A DNA stretch of 64,000 nt from Streptomyces sp. KL109B (GTDB lineage Bacteria; Actinomycetota; Actinomycetes; Streptomycetales; Streptomycetaceae), in the NCBI RefSeq assembly GCF_030766935.1, contig NZ_JASERL010000002.1:992001-1056000 (forward strand), read 5' to 3'. The notes under the pieces are model-generated. The model had not been told where the DNA came from. It did not search any database and saw only the letters and a program-made list of their open reading frames with translations. The first letter of the stretch is position 1. Each line of letters begins with the position of its first letter. This document shows positions 17,022-25,961 of the stretch, one piece after another. Both the position numbers and the translations under genes were made by a program.

Positions 17022-17948
17022 ATGCGCAGAGCGTTCCGTATCACCGCTGTCGGACTGGCCGGCGGCGCGCTGGCCATCGGGGTGGGCATCTCCCCGTCCC
17101 TCGCCGGGACCCCCGCGCCCGGCCCTGCCGTCGCGTCCGCGGTCGCGCCCGCGGCGGAGGAGCAGATATTCGACATCCACTCGACGGCCGACGCCTTGCG
17201 GGCGCCGAGCACGGCGCGGCCCGGAGCGGCGACGTTCCGTACCACGACCGACGCCCAGGGCTCGGGCACGGTCGGGCTCGCCCGCCCGCACCCGGGCGTC
17301 GGCTGGGACGAGTTCCGTACCGTGCTGCGGAAGGTCATCCAGAACGACCCGGACGACATCATCGCGGGCAGCAGGGAGCTGGAGAGCACCGCGGACCTGC
17401 TCGGCGGCACGGTCATCTACCCGGGCATGAAAGCCTCGTTCAGCCAGAAGCTGGAGACCGGCAGCTACTTCCTCTTCGACTTCAGCCACATCCACGATGC
17501 GACGCCGCGTTACCAGACTTTGCAGGTCAGCGGCGAGCCGGCCGGCGCCCTGCCGCAGGCGGAGACCACGCTGACGGCCACGATGGACGGCGACGAGCCC
17601 GTGTACGAGCTGTCGGCCCCCGTGCGCGCGGGGCAGCCGCTGCGGTTCGTGAACTCCATGCCGGCCCGGCAGCCCGCCGAGGCGATCGTCTTCAAGCTGG
17701 AGGACGGGGTGACCGAGGAGGAACTCGTCGCGTGGTTCGACAAGTTCGGCGACCACGGCGAGTTCCCGCCCGGCGAGGACCCGCTCGGCTACGGGCCGGG
17801 CGCGCTGCCGCTGACCCCGGGTCAGGCGCAGGTCGTCGACCTCCCCCTGCAGCCGGGCCGGCACATCGTCATCGACTGGTTCCGGGACGCCAACGACGCC
17901 GTGATGCTGCTGAAGAAGGGCCACTACAAGATCATTGAGGTGGTCTGA
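17022..17948 (+). CDS. exported protein of unknown function, within the cluster
   Basis: A 308-residue protein with an N-terminal signal peptide: RR at residues 2-3, a hydrophobic core to about residue 26, and likely cleavage after SLA at about 28. The arginine pair followed by A-F is loosely Tat-like. The rest is predicted beta-rich, with 'GSYFLFDFSHIHDATP' and a closing 'GRHIVIDWFRDANDAVMLLKKGHYKIIEVV'. The layout recalls extracytoplasmic cupredoxin-like proteins of streptomycetes, but a Cys-His-Met copper site is not evident. I cannot give a function. Secretion together with a glycosylated polyketide suggests binding, storage or resistance outside the cell; that is inference. Confidence 0.7.
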   Translation: MRRAFRITAVGLAGGALAIGVGISPSLAGTPAPGPAVASAVAPAAEEQIFDIHSTADALRAPSTARPGAATFRTTTDAQGSGTVGLARPHPGVGWDEFRTVLRKVIQNDPDDIIAGSRELESTADLLGGTVIYPGMKASFSQKLETGSYFLFDFSHIHDATPRYQTLQVSGEPAGALPQAETTLTATMDGDEPVYELSAPVRAGQPLRFVNSMPARQPAEAIVFKLEDGVTEEELVAWFDKFGDHGEFPPGEDPLGYGPGALPLTPGQAQVVDLPLQPGRHIVIDWFRDANDAVMLLKKGHYKIIEVV

Positions 17949-17952
17949 GGCC

Positions 17953-18966
17953 ATGCGGGCCGAACTACCCACCACCTGCCACAGCGTCCGGCTCGCCGCC
18001 CGGCCCGACAAGGCGCTGGGGCCCGAGCACTTCGAGCTCGTGGAAGGCCCGGTCCCCGTCCCCGGTCCTGGCCGCCTACTGGTGCGCAACCGGATGATGG
18101 CGGTCACGGCCGCGATGCGCAGCCTCATGGCGGAGGACTGCCCGCTGCCGATGCCCGGCTTCGCCGTCGGCGAGACGATGCGCTCCCCCACCGTCGGCGA
18201 GATCGTCGATCCCGGTGACACCGGCCTGCAGCCGGGCGGGCTCGTCAAGCACCGTGCGGGGTGGCGCGAGTTCGCCGTGCTGGAGCCGGGCGAGGCGACG
18301 CCGCTGAACGTGGCGGACCTGCCCGACCCGGCCGCGCACCTCTCCCAGGCGTTCGCGGCCTGGGTCGCCGTGACGCGCGGCGCGCAGGTGCGTGCCGGGG
18401 ACCAGGTGTTCATCGCCGGCGCGGCAGGCGGAGTCGGCGTCCTGGCCGGCCAGTTCGCCCGGCTGCGCGGCGCGACCCGGGTCGTCGGCAGCGCGGGCTC
18501 GCGGCAGAAGGCGGACTTCCTGGTCAAGGAGCTGGGGTACGACGCCGTGGTGCTCAGGGGCGAGGGCGAAGGCACCTTCGAGGAGCGGCTGAGCGCACAG
18601 CTGCCCGAGGGGATCGACGCGACGGTGGACAGCGTGGGTGGCGATCAGCTCAGGGCGGCGCTGTCGCTTGCCCGGCGCGGCGCCCGCGTCTCGGTGTTCG
18701 GCACCCTGGCCGAGCAGGCCGGGGGCGCGGCGCTCACAGGGATCGACACCGCGGCGCTCATCGGCAAGGGCATCACGCTGCGGGGAACGCTGGTCCACGA
18801 TCACACCGACGTCGTGCCGGAGTACGAGGCGGCGTTCGGGGCCGGGCTGCGGGACGGCTCCCTCGCCTTCCCGCACGTTCGCTACACGGGAATCGAGAAC
18901 GCCCCGTTGGCACTGCGGGAGTTGCTCGCCGGCATCCACACGGGCTCGGTTCTCGTCGAACTCTGA
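17953..18966 (+). CDS. MDR-family NAD(P)H-dependent oxidoreductase
   Basis: A 337-residue medium-chain reductase of the zinc-free PTGR/enoyl-reductase type. The nucleotide-binding 'FIAGAAGGVGVLAGQFARL' lies near residue 155, and 'IDATVDSVGGDQL' near 225. There are no zinc-ligand cysteines in the usual places. It would reduce an enone or quinone in the polyketide or sugar pathway. I chose ATG 17953 (GAGG upstream) over TTG 17935, which lies within the previous gene. The conserved 23-bp box starts 27 bp after its stop. Confidence 0.85.
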   Translation: MRAELPTTCHSVRLAARPDKALGPEHFELVEGPVPVPGPGRLLVRNRMMAVTAAMRSLMAEDCPLPMPGFAVGETMRSPTVGEIVDPGDTGLQPGGLVKHRAGWREFAVLEPGEATPLNVADLPDPAAHLSQAFAAWVAVTRGAQVRAGDQVFIAGAAGGVGVLAGQFARLRGATRVVGSAGSRQKADFLVKELGYDAVVLRGEGEGTFEERLSAQLPEGIDATVDSVGGDQLRAALSLARRGARVSVFGTLAEQAGGAALTGIDTAALIGKGITLRGTLVHDHTDVVPEYEAAFGAGLRDGSLAFPHVRYTGIENAPLALRELLAGIHTGSVLVEL

Positions 18967-18992
18967 TACGGCCGCGAACTCGCCCGCTCCTG

Positions 18993-19015
18993 CAAGTCTT
19001 TGTTAAGTGCCTTGC
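18993..19015 (+). promoter_or_regulatory. 23-bp conserved box, copy 2 (upstream of glycosyltransferase)
   Basis: This copy begins CAAG, has a central GTTAA and ends TGCCTTGC. It differs from the copy at 12535-12557 at only three positions. It lies 90 bp upstream of the GTG of the second glycosyltransferase and probably controls the long sugar operon that begins there. Confidence 0.6.
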
Positions 19016-19104
19016 TCCCCCGACGTGGGCCGAAGACGATTGTTGATGTGCTCGGAGAGCGTTCCGGAAACCATCCGCGCACCGTAAGAGAAAGGTGGTT
19101 TCCG

Positions 19105-20379
19105 GTGAAGATCCTGATAACGGTTCCTCCTGCGTTCGCGCATATCAACCCGGTAATTCCGCTCGCCGGAGCCCTGCAAGGGGCGGGCCACGAGGTGCGC
19201 GTCGCCACCCATCCGGAGAGGGTGGAAACGGTGCGTCAACTCGGCTTCTCGGCGGTCTCCGTGGGCACCGAGGGATTTGGCCGGGTCGCCGCGCCCGGCC
19301 AGCAACAGCTTTATTCCGAGGTAATGGCGGCGCTCGCTCCCGAAATCGAAGGGCCGGACACCGTCGGGCGAATTCCCGCGCAACCCGTTCTCCATGCCTT
19401 CGCGTACTACTGCTCTCTTGAACCGCTCACTCCCGGCGGTCGAGCGATGGTTGTCGACCTCGTCGAATTCGCCCGCTCCTGGCAGCCGGACCTCGTCCTG
19501 TGGGACACGGTGTCCTTCCCGGGTGCCATCGCGGCGCGCGCCTGCGGGGCCGCCCACGCACGCATGGTGTGGGGCAAGGACGACTTCGGCTGGGCCCGGC
19601 TGCGGCTGGCCGCGCGGCAGCAGCCGGACCCGATGGCCCGGATGCTGCGGCCGGTGCTGGCACACTTCGGCCTCGAGTACGACGACGAACTGCTGCTGGG
19701 CCAGTGGGTGCTGGACAACTTCCCGGCCATCGGCCTGCGGCTCCCGCTCGGCCTGCGCAGCCTCCACGTCCGCCCCGTGCCCTTCAACGGCGCCGCCGTC
19801 GTGCCCGAGTGGCTGCACCGCGACCCCGGCCGCCGGCGCGTGGCGCTGTCGCTCGGGGCCGGCATCCGCAGTTTCTTCCCGGACAGCAGCGTCGTCGGGC
19901 TCGACACTCTCTTCGCGGCGGCCGAGGAGCTGGACGTCGAGGTGGTCGCGACACTCGACGAGGCCCAGCTCCGCTCGGTGAAGCGCCTGCCCGAGCACGT
20001 GCGCACCGTCGACTACCTGCCGCTCAATCTGCTGCTGCCGACCTGTTCCGCACTCGTCCACCACGGCGGCGGCGGGACCTTCGGGGCCGCGGTCGCCCAC
20101 CGGGTCCCGCAGCTGGTGTGGCCGGAGCGGAGCCAGTACTACGACGACATCGCCGGGTACGTGGAGCGCAGCGGCGCCGGACTGGCCGTGGACCGCAACC
20201 GGGCCTCCTACGACGTCGTCAGAAAGCAGCTCGCCCGGGTGCTGGACGAACCCGCGTTCCGTACGGGCACCGAGGCGCTGTACCGGGACATGCTGGCCGT
20301 GCCGAGCCCGGCCGATGTCGTCCCCGTACTCGAAGGACTCACCTCGTGCCACCGCGGCCACGCCGCGCCGCCGCGGTGA
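19105..20379 (+). CDS. glycosyltransferase, GT1 family (macrolide EryCIII/SpnP-like)
   Basis: A 424-residue GT-B enzyme. The acceptor domain starts 'VKILITVPPAFAHINPVIPLAGALQGAGHEVRVATHP' and the donor motif 'HHGGGGTFGAAVAHRVPQLVWPERSQYYDDI' lies near residue 315. Its length and the 'VRPVPFNGAAVVPEWL' segment resemble the aminodeoxysugar transferases of macrolides. Some of these need a P450-like partner; none is seen here. The GTG at 19105 has GAGAAAGGTGG upstream; the ATG at 19000 lies within the 23-bp box and is not used. It is the first gene of an operon with the 3-ketoreductase (GTGA overlap). Confidence 0.9.
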   Translation: MKILITVPPAFAHINPVIPLAGALQGAGHEVRVATHPERVETVRQLGFSAVSVGTEGFGRVAAPGQQQLYSEVMAALAPEIEGPDTVGRIPAQPVLHAFAYYCSLEPLTPGGRAMVVDLVEFARSWQPDLVLWDTVSFPGAIAARACGAAHARMVWGKDDFGWARLRLAARQQPDPMARMLRPVLAHFGLEYDDELLLGQWVLDNFPAIGLRLPLGLRSLHVRPVPFNGAAVVPEWLHRDPGRRRVALSLGAGIRSFFPDSSVVGLDTLFAAAEELDVEVVATLDEAQLRSVKRLPEHVRTVDYLPLNLLLPTCSALVHHGGGGTFGAAVAHRVPQLVWPERSQYYDDIAGYVERSGAGLAVDRNRASYDVVRKQLARVLDEPAFRTGTEALYRDMLAVPSPADVVPVLEGLTSCHRGHAAPPR

Positions 20380-21425
20380 GCCCGCACCTGCGGCGGCGGC
20401 CCGTCGAGCCCGCCGACCCGATACGCATGGGGGTGCTGGGCACCGCCTCGATCGCCTGGCGGCGCGTGCTGCCCGCGATGGCCGCGGTGCCCGGCATGGA
20501 GCTGGTGGCGACGGCGAGCCGGCGGCGGGAGAAGGCGCAGCGCTTCGCGGACCGGTTCGGCGGCGTGGCGGTCGAGGGATACGAACGGCTGCTGGCCCGC
20601 GACGACCTCGACGCCGTCTACATCCCGCTCCCCGCCACCCTGCACGCCGAGTGGGCCGCGCGGGCGCTGCGCGCCGGGCTGCACGTGCTGTGCGAAAAGC
20701 CGATGACGAGCGACCGGCACGGCACCGCCCGGCTGCTGAACCTGGCCCGCGAGCGAGGGCTGACGGTGATGGAGAACCTCATGTTCCCGCACCACTCCCA
20801 GCACGAGACGGTCCGGGAGCTGCTCGACGCCGGCCGGATCGGCGAACTGCGCAGCCTGACCGCGGAGTTCGCCTTTCCTCCGAAGCCGCCGGGCGACATG
20901 CGCTATCTGCCGGTCGGCGGCGGCGCGCTCGTCGAGATCGGGGTCTACCCGCTGTCCACGGCTCTGCTGCGGCTCGGCGAAGACCTCGAGGTCCTGGGCG
21001 CCGTGCTGCGCCACGACGGGCCGTACGGCGTGGATCTGTCGGGGGCCGCGCTGCTGGCCGACCCGCGGGGCGTACCCGCGCACCTCACCTGGGGCATGGA
21101 GCACGGCTACCGGTCCTCCTACGAACTGTGGGGAACCGCCGGGCGGATCGTCGTCGAGTGGGCCTACACCCCGCCGCCGTCGCACTCCCCGGTCGTCAGG
21201 GTCGAGACGCAGGGCCGCCAGGAGCGGATCACGCTGCCGCCGGACGATCAGTTCGCCAACGTGCTCCACGCCTTCGCCGAGGCGGTGCGCGGCACGGACA
21301 TCCGCGACTGCACCGACCGGAGCCTGCGGCTCGCCGAGCTCATGGACGAGGTCGCCGCGCGAGCGGGGCTGTCCGGCACCGACGTGTCCAGACGCCTGCC
21401 CACACGCTCACTGCACCCGGCGTGA
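20376..21425 (+). CDS. NDP-hexose 3-ketoreductase (Gfo/Idh/MocA), copy A
   Basis: A 349-residue oxidoreductase with an N-terminal Rossmann domain ('MGVLGTASIAWRRVLPAM', near residue 21) and the catalytic lysine in 'CEKPMT' near residue 115. This family reduces the 3-keto-2,6-dideoxy product of the 2,3-dehydratase in deoxysugar pathways. It starts with GTG overlapping the glycosyltransferase stop. A paralogue of the same length class is at 29591; both keep the MEN-x-MF-x5-QHE-x-VR segment. Having two may mean two sugars, or different C-3 stereochemistry. Confidence 0.9.
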   Translation: MSPHLRRRPVEPADPIRMGVLGTASIAWRRVLPAMAAVPGMELVATASRRREKAQRFADRFGGVAVEGYERLLARDDLDAVYIPLPATLHAEWAARALRAGLHVLCEKPMTSDRHGTARLLNLARERGLTVMENLMFPHHSQHETVRELLDAGRIGELRSLTAEFAFPPKPPGDMRYLPVGGGALVEIGVYPLSTALLRLGEDLEVLGAVLRHDGPYGVDLSGAALLADPRGVPAHLTWGMEHGYRSSYELWGTAGRIVVEWAYTPPPSHSPVVRVETQGRQERITLPPDDQFANVLHAFAEAVRGTDIRDCTDRSLRLAELMDEVAARAGLSGTDVSRRLPTRSLHPA

Positions 21426-21468
21426 CCCGGCCCTCCCGGGCCACCCAACAACCAACGGAGAGAGACCC

Positions 21469-23085
21469 ATGGCTGAACAAGCGCCACCCCGCGCCGGACG
21501 GCGAGAGTGGCTGGGCCTGGCCATTCTCGCGCTGCCGACGCTGATGCTCGCGCTGACGATGACGTCGCTGAACCTGGCCATCCCGCACATCAGCGCGGAC
21601 CTGAACCCCAGCGGCACACAACTGCTGTGGATCATCGACATCTACGGGTTCCTGATCGCCGGGACCCTGATCACCATGGGCTCGCTGGGTGACCGCTTCG
21701 GGCGGCGCAGGCTGCTGCTGATCGGATCGGTCTTCTTCGCCACGGCGTCCGTGGTGGGCGCGTTCTCCACCAGTCCGGGCATGCTCATCGTGATGCGGGC
21801 GGTGCTGGGGCTCGCCGGAGCGACGCTGATGCCGTCCACGCTGTCGCTGCTGAGCACCATGTTCAAGGACAAGACGCAGCAGGCCTTCGCCATTTCGGTG
21901 TGGATGTCGGTGTTCATGGGCGGCATGGCCGTCGGCCCGCTGGCCGGCGGTGCGCTGCTCGACCACTTCTGGTGGGGCTCGGTCTTTCTGATGGGCGCGC
22001 CGGTGATGGTGCTGCTCGTGCTGACGGGGCCGTTCCTGCTGCCGGAGAGCAAGACCTCGGACACCGGACCGATCGACCTCGTCAGCGTGGCGCTGTCGCT
22101 GGCGGGCATTCTCAGCAGCGTCTACGGGCTCAAGCAGGTGGCGGGGCACGGCTTCGGGGTGGTCCCGGTGGCGTTCATGGTGGCCGGTGTCGTCCTGTGC
22201 GCCGCGTTCCTGCGCAGGCAGGGCCGTTTGGAGCGGCCCCTGCTCGACCTGAGCATCTTCCGGATACGCGCCTACTCCACGCCGATCGCAGGCGTGGCCA
22301 TCGCCATGATCATGAACGGTGGCCTCAACTTCTTCATGATGCAGTACCTGCAGACGGTGCTCGGCCTGTCGCCGCTGCAGGCCGGGCTGTGCACGCTGCC
22401 GCCCACCGTCATCAACATGGCGGGCTCGATGCTGGCTCCCAAGCTGACCCGGCACGTGCGGCCCGGCTTCGTGATCGGCCCCGCCTACCTGCTCACCGCC
22501 ATCGGTTTCCTCATCATCACCACGGTGGACACGGACTCCAGCGTCTTCCTCGCGGTGGGCGGCACCGTGGTGATGTCCGTCGGCTTCGGCCCCGCGATGG
22601 CGCTGTCCACCGCGCTGGCCCTGGGCTCCATCCCCTCGGAGAAGTCCGGTGCCGCCTCCGCGGCCTCGGAGACCAGCAGCGAGCTCGGGATGTCCCTGGG
22701 CATCGCCTTCCTCGGCAGCCTGGGGACGTACGTCTACCGCGACCAGATCCGCGAACTGGCCCCGTCCGGACTGTCCGGGGCCTCCCTGGACACGGCCGCG
22801 AACTCCATCGGGGCCGCCCTCACCGAGGCGGAGCGGCTTTCGGGACGCCTCGGCGACGACCTGTTCTCCGCCGCGAGCCAGGCCCTCGTCACGGGTCTGC
22901 GGGTGGACGCGATCGTCGGCGCCGTCGGCATGGCCCTCGTCGGCACGGCCGTGGCATACCTGCTGCGGAAGGTGCCCGCGCCGGCCACCGACAGCGAGAG
23001 CGGCACGGAGGAGCCGACGGAGGAGCCAATGGCACGGCCCGCCGCGGAGCATCCGACACAGAGCGGCGTCGGAGGCACGGAATGA
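21469..23085 (+). CDS. MFS drug exporter, EmrB/QacA type (14 TM)
   Basis: A 538-residue transporter with about 14 hydrophobic helices. Typical DHA2 signatures are visible: 'LNLAIPHISADL' in TM1, 'GSLGDRFGRRRLLLIG' between TM2 and TM3, and motif C 'GLAGATLMPSTLSLL'. The C-terminal tail is acidic and Glu/Thr-rich. It is a likely exporter and self-resistance determinant for the final product. Its stop overlaps the ATG of the aminotransferase (ATGA). Confidence 0.93.
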   Translation: MAEQAPPRAGRREWLGLAILALPTLMLALTMTSLNLAIPHISADLNPSGTQLLWIIDIYGFLIAGTLITMGSLGDRFGRRRLLLIGSVFFATASVVGAFSTSPGMLIVMRAVLGLAGATLMPSTLSLLSTMFKDKTQQAFAISVWMSVFMGGMAVGPLAGGALLDHFWWGSVFLMGAPVMVLLVLTGPFLLPESKTSDTGPIDLVSVALSLAGILSSVYGLKQVAGHGFGVVPVAFMVAGVVLCAAFLRRQGRLERPLLDLSIFRIRAYSTPIAGVAIAMIMNGGLNFFMMQYLQTVLGLSPLQAGLCTLPPTVINMAGSMLAPKLTRHVRPGFVIGPAYLLTAIGFLIITTVDTDSSVFLAVGGTVVMSVGFGPAMALSTALALGSIPSEKSGAASAASETSSELGMSLGIAFLGSLGTYVYRDQIRELAPSGLSGASLDTAANSIGAALTEAERLSGRLGDDLFSAASQALVTGLRVDAIVGAVGMALVGTAVAYLLRKVPAPATDSESGTEEPTEEPMARPAAEHPTQSGVGGTE

Positions 23086-24224
23086 TCAACGTATTCCAGC
23101 CCAGCCTCGGCGAGGAGGAAGCCGCCGCCGTGGCCGAGGTGTTCGCGGGCAACTGGCTCGGGCACGGCCCGCGCACCAAGGCGTTCGAGGCCGAATTCGC
23201 CGCGCACCTGGGCACAGGTGCCGAGAACGTGCTCTTCATCAACTCCTGCACCGCGGGGCTCTTCCTCGCCGCCGAACTGCTCGAACTCGGCCCGGGTGAC
23301 GACGTCGTCCTCCCCTCGGTGAGCTTCGTCGCCGCGGCCAACGCGGTCGCGGCGACCGGGGCGCGCCCCGTCTTCAGCGACTGCGACCCACGCACGCTGA
23401 ACCCGACGGCCATGGACATCGAGGCGGCGCTCACCCCCCGTACCAAGGCCGTCATCGTCCTGCACTACGGCGGCCGGCCGGGCGAGATCGCGGCCATCGC
23501 CGAGCTGTGCAGGCGGCACGGCATCCCGCTCGTCGAGGACGCCGCCTGCGCGGTCGCCTCGACGGCGGACGGGCAGGCCTGCGGAACCTTCGGCGACATC
23601 GCGGTATGGAGCTTCGACGCCATGAAGGTCCTGGTCACCGGCGACGGCGGCGCGATGTGGGTCCGCGACCCGGAACTGGCGGCACGGGCTCGCACGCTGG
23701 CCTACCACGGCCTGGAGCAGCCGAGCGGGTTCACGGCGCGGGTCTCCCACCGATGGTGGGAGCTGAATGTACGGGCCTTCGGCCACCGCATCGTCGGAAA
23801 CGACGTGACCGCCTCGATCGGCAGCGTCCAACTGCGCAGGCTCCCCGGGTTCCTGGCCCGCCGGCGCGCGGCCTTCGACTCCTACGACCGGCTCCTCGCG
23901 GACGCGGACGGCATCCGGACACCGCCACCGCTTCCCCGGGGCCACACCAGCTCGTACTACTTCTACTGGGTACAGCTGGACCCGGCCATCCGCGACCAGG
24001 TCGCCGCCGACCTGCTGGACCGCGGCATCTACACCACCTTCCGCTACCCCACCTTGCACCGGGTGCCCGCCTACGGCAGCGAGATCCCCGCCCTCCCCGG
24101 CTCCGACGAGGCCGCCGAGGCGACACTGCTGCTGCCCCTGCACCAGGCCCTGCGGGAGGAGGACGTGCGTACGGTCGCCGCCGAACTGCGCAAGGCGGTG
24201 GCGAACCGCCTCCCGAACGGCTGA
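23082..24224 (+). CDS. PLP-dependent NDP-4-keto sugar aminotransferase (SpnR-like)
   Basis: A 380-residue DegT/DnrJ/EryC1 aminotransferase. The PLP-binding lysine is K182 in 'SFDAMKVLVTGDGG'. Conserved stretches ('QPSLGEEE', 'NWLGHGPRTKAFEAEFAAHLG', 'AYHGLEQPSGF', 'SSYYFYWVQL') closely recall SpnR, which installs the 4-amino group of D-forosamine on a 2,3,6-trideoxy-4-ketose. With the 3-dehydratase at 26911 in the same operon, C-4 amination of a trideoxysugar is the most economical reading. C-3 amination cannot be excluded from sequence alone. Confidence 0.9.
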   Translation: MINVFQPSLGEEEAAAVAEVFAGNWLGHGPRTKAFEAEFAAHLGTGAENVLFINSCTAGLFLAAELLELGPGDDVVLPSVSFVAAANAVAATGARPVFSDCDPRTLNPTAMDIEAALTPRTKAVIVLHYGGRPGEIAAIAELCRRHGIPLVEDAACAVASTADGQACGTFGDIAVWSFDAMKVLVTGDGGAMWVRDPELAARARTLAYHGLEQPSGFTARVSHRWWELNVRAFGHRIVGNDVTASIGSVQLRRLPGFLARRRAAFDSYDRLLADADGIRTPPPLPRGHTSSYYFYWVQLDPAIRDQVAADLLDRGIYTTFRYPTLHRVPAYGSEIPALPGSDEAAEATLLLPLHQALREEDVRTVAAELRKAVANRLPNG

Positions 24225-24236
24225 TCCGGAAACCGC

Positions 24237-24268
24237 CCGAGGCCCCGACGCATGCGTCGGGGCCTCGG
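24237..24268. terminator. perfect 32-bp palindrome inside the sugar operon
   Basis: Two 16-base arms, with no unpaired base, form a perfect palindrome (left arm begins CCGAGGCCCC, centre GCATGC). It lies 13 bp after the aminotransferase stop and 26 bp before the epimerase start. It would form a very stable hairpin without a T-run, acting as a partial terminator, an mRNA processing or stability element, or a protein-binding site. Confidence 0.75.
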
Positions 24269-24294
24269 CCGTGCCCACGCAGAGAGGACTGGCG

Positions 24295-24900
24295 ATGCTG
24301 ATCGAACCGACCGCCGTGCCCGGCGCCTACGTCGTCACCCCGCACCGGCACGGCGACCGGCGGGGCGACTTCTTCGAGGGCCTGCGCGCCGACGCGCTCG
24401 AAGAGGTCATCGGCCACCCCTTCGTCCCCCGCCAGATCAACTACTCGGCGTCCCGCGGCAATACGCTGCGCGGCCTGCACGGGGTGGCGACGCCGCCCGG
24501 CCAGGCCAAGTACGTGAGCTGTGTGCGCGGGGCGCTGCGCGACATCGTCGTGGACCTGCGCATCGGTTCGCCCGCCTTCGGCCGCCACCAGGTCACTGAG
24601 CTCGACGCGCACTCCGGCCGGAGCGTCTACGTCCCCGAGGGCGTGGGCCACGGCTTTCTGACCCTCACCGACGACACCTGCGTCTGCTACGTGCTGTCCA
24701 CCACCTATGTGCCGGGCACCCAGATCGACATCGATCCGCTGGACCGTCAGCTCGCTCTTCCCTGGGGATTCACCCGGCCACCGCTGATGTCCGACAAGGA
24801 CGCCCGGGCCCCGTCTCTCGCCGGGGCCGTCGCCGCCGGGCTGCTCGCCCGCTGGGACGACCCGGCCCGCATTACTCCACGTGAGGAGAGAACCCGATGA
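24295..24900 (+). CDS. NDP-4-keto-6-deoxyhexose 3,5-epimerase (RmlC family)
   Basis: A 201-residue cupin epimerase. The catalytic histidine is H62 in 'LRGLHG' followed by 'PPGQAKYVSCVRGALRDIVVDLR'. The second catalytic region, 'GVGHGFLTLTDDTCVCYVLSTTY', lies near residue 117. It epimerises C-5, or C-3 and C-5, and so leads to an L-sugar or a 3-epimer. AGAGAGG precedes the ATG. Its stop overlaps the next ATG. Some relatives in secondary metabolism are mono-epimerases; this cannot be told here. Confidence 0.9.
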   Translation: MLIEPTAVPGAYVVTPHRHGDRRGDFFEGLRADALEEVIGHPFVPRQINYSASRGNTLRGLHGVATPPGQAKYVSCVRGALRDIVVDLRIGSPAFGRHQVTELDAHSGRSVYVPEGVGHGFLTLTDDTCVCYVLSTTYVPGTQIDIDPLDRQLALPWGFTRPPLMSDKDARAPSLAGAVAAGLLARWDDPARITPREERTR

Positions 24901-25961
24901 AGGCTCTGGTGCTCGCAGGCGGGTCCGGTACCCGCCTGCGCCCGTTCAGCCACTCCATGCCCAAGCAACTCATCCCGATCGCCAACAAGCCCGTGCTGAC
25001 GCACGTTCTGGAGAACCTCCGCGATCTCGGCGTACGGGAGGCCGGCATCATCGTCGGCGACCGGGCGCAGCACATAGAACAGGCCGTGGGCGACGGCTCC
25101 GGCCTGGGCATGGGCATTACCTACATCCCCCAGGAGAAGCCGCTCGGCCTGGCCCACTGCGTCTCGCTCGCCCGGCCCTTCCTCGGCGCGGACGACTTCG
25201 TGATGTATCTCGGCGACAACATGCTGCCGGACGGAGTCGCGGACATCGCCGCGGAGTTCACCGCCCGCCGTCCCGACGCGCAGGTCGTGGTGCACAAGGT
25301 CGACGACCCCCGGGCGTTCGGCGTGGCGGAGCTCGCCGCGGACGGCAGGGTCGAGCGGCTGGTGGAAAAGCCCCGACAGCCGCGCAGCGACCTCGCCCTG
25401 GTCGGCGTCTACTTCTTCACACCCGCCATTCACCGCGCGGTCGCCGCGATCCGGCCCAGCGCCCGCGGCGAGCTGGAGATCACCGACGCCGTCCAGTGGC
25501 TCGTCGCCCACGGCCATGACGTGCGGGCCAGCGTGTACGACGGCTACTGGAAGGACACCGGCAGGGTCGAGGACGTGCTGGAGTGCAACCAGCGGCTGCT
25601 GGAGGGCCTTTCCCCGCGCATCGCCGGCCACATCGACGCGGACAGCACGGTCGAAGGCAACGTCGTGATCGAGGCGGGCGCCCGCGTCCTCGCGTCCCGT
25701 ATCGAGGGCCCGGCCATCATCGGCGCCGGAGCCGTGATCGAGGACTCCTACGTCGGCCCCGACACCTGTATCGGCGCGGACTGCGAGCTGCGCGGCACCC
25801 GGCTCACCGGCTCCATCGTCCTGGAAGGCGCCCGGATTCGCGGCGTACCCGGGCTGCACGGCTCGCTGATCGGCCGCGGCTCGCAGGTCGGCCCGTCCGA
25901 GCCGCGGGCGGCCCACCACCGGATCGTGGTGGGCGACGACACCTGGATCGAGGTCGCATGA
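24897..25961 (+). CDS. rmlA: glucose-1-phosphate thymidylyltransferase (long form)
   Basis: A 354-residue nucleotidyltransferase with the signature '[11 protein letters not shown]' at residues 6-16 and '[12 protein letters not shown]' immediately after. Catalytic-site features 'YLGDNM' and 'EKP' are present. The C-terminal left-handed beta-helix ('[33 protein letters not shown]') gives the long StrD-like form common in antibiotic clusters. It makes dTDP-glucose, the first step of the deoxysugar pathway. Confidence 0.95.
   Translation: MKALVLAGGSGTRLRPFSHSMPKQLIPIANKPVLTHVLENLRDLGVREAGIIVGDRAQHIEQAVGDGSGLGMGITYIPQEKPLGLAHCVSLARPFLGADDFVMYLGDNMLPDGVADIAAEFTARRPDAQVVVHKVDDPRAFGVAELAADGRVERLVEKPRQPRSDLALVGVYFFTPAIHRAVAAIRPSARGELEITDAVQWLVAHGHDVRASVYDGYWKDTGRVEDVLECNQRLLEGLSPRIAGHIDADSTVEGNVVIEAGARVLASRIEGPAIIGAGAVIEDSYVGPDTCIGADCELRGTRLTGSIVLEGARIRGVPGLHGSLIGRGSQVGPSEPRAAHHRIVVGDDTWIEVA

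Noticed and set aside
16820..17416. Minus-strand frame with collagen-like GMPGMPGV repeats at 16.9 kb
   Set aside because: The peptide repeats come only from the 9-bp DNA array, and the frame lies antisense to the exported protein gene without a start signal.
19000..19104. Longer start of the second glycosyltransferase at 19000
   Set aside because: It would begin inside the conserved 23-bp box and add 35 residues unlike the family; GTG 19105 has a good ribosome binding site and begins with the first beta strand.
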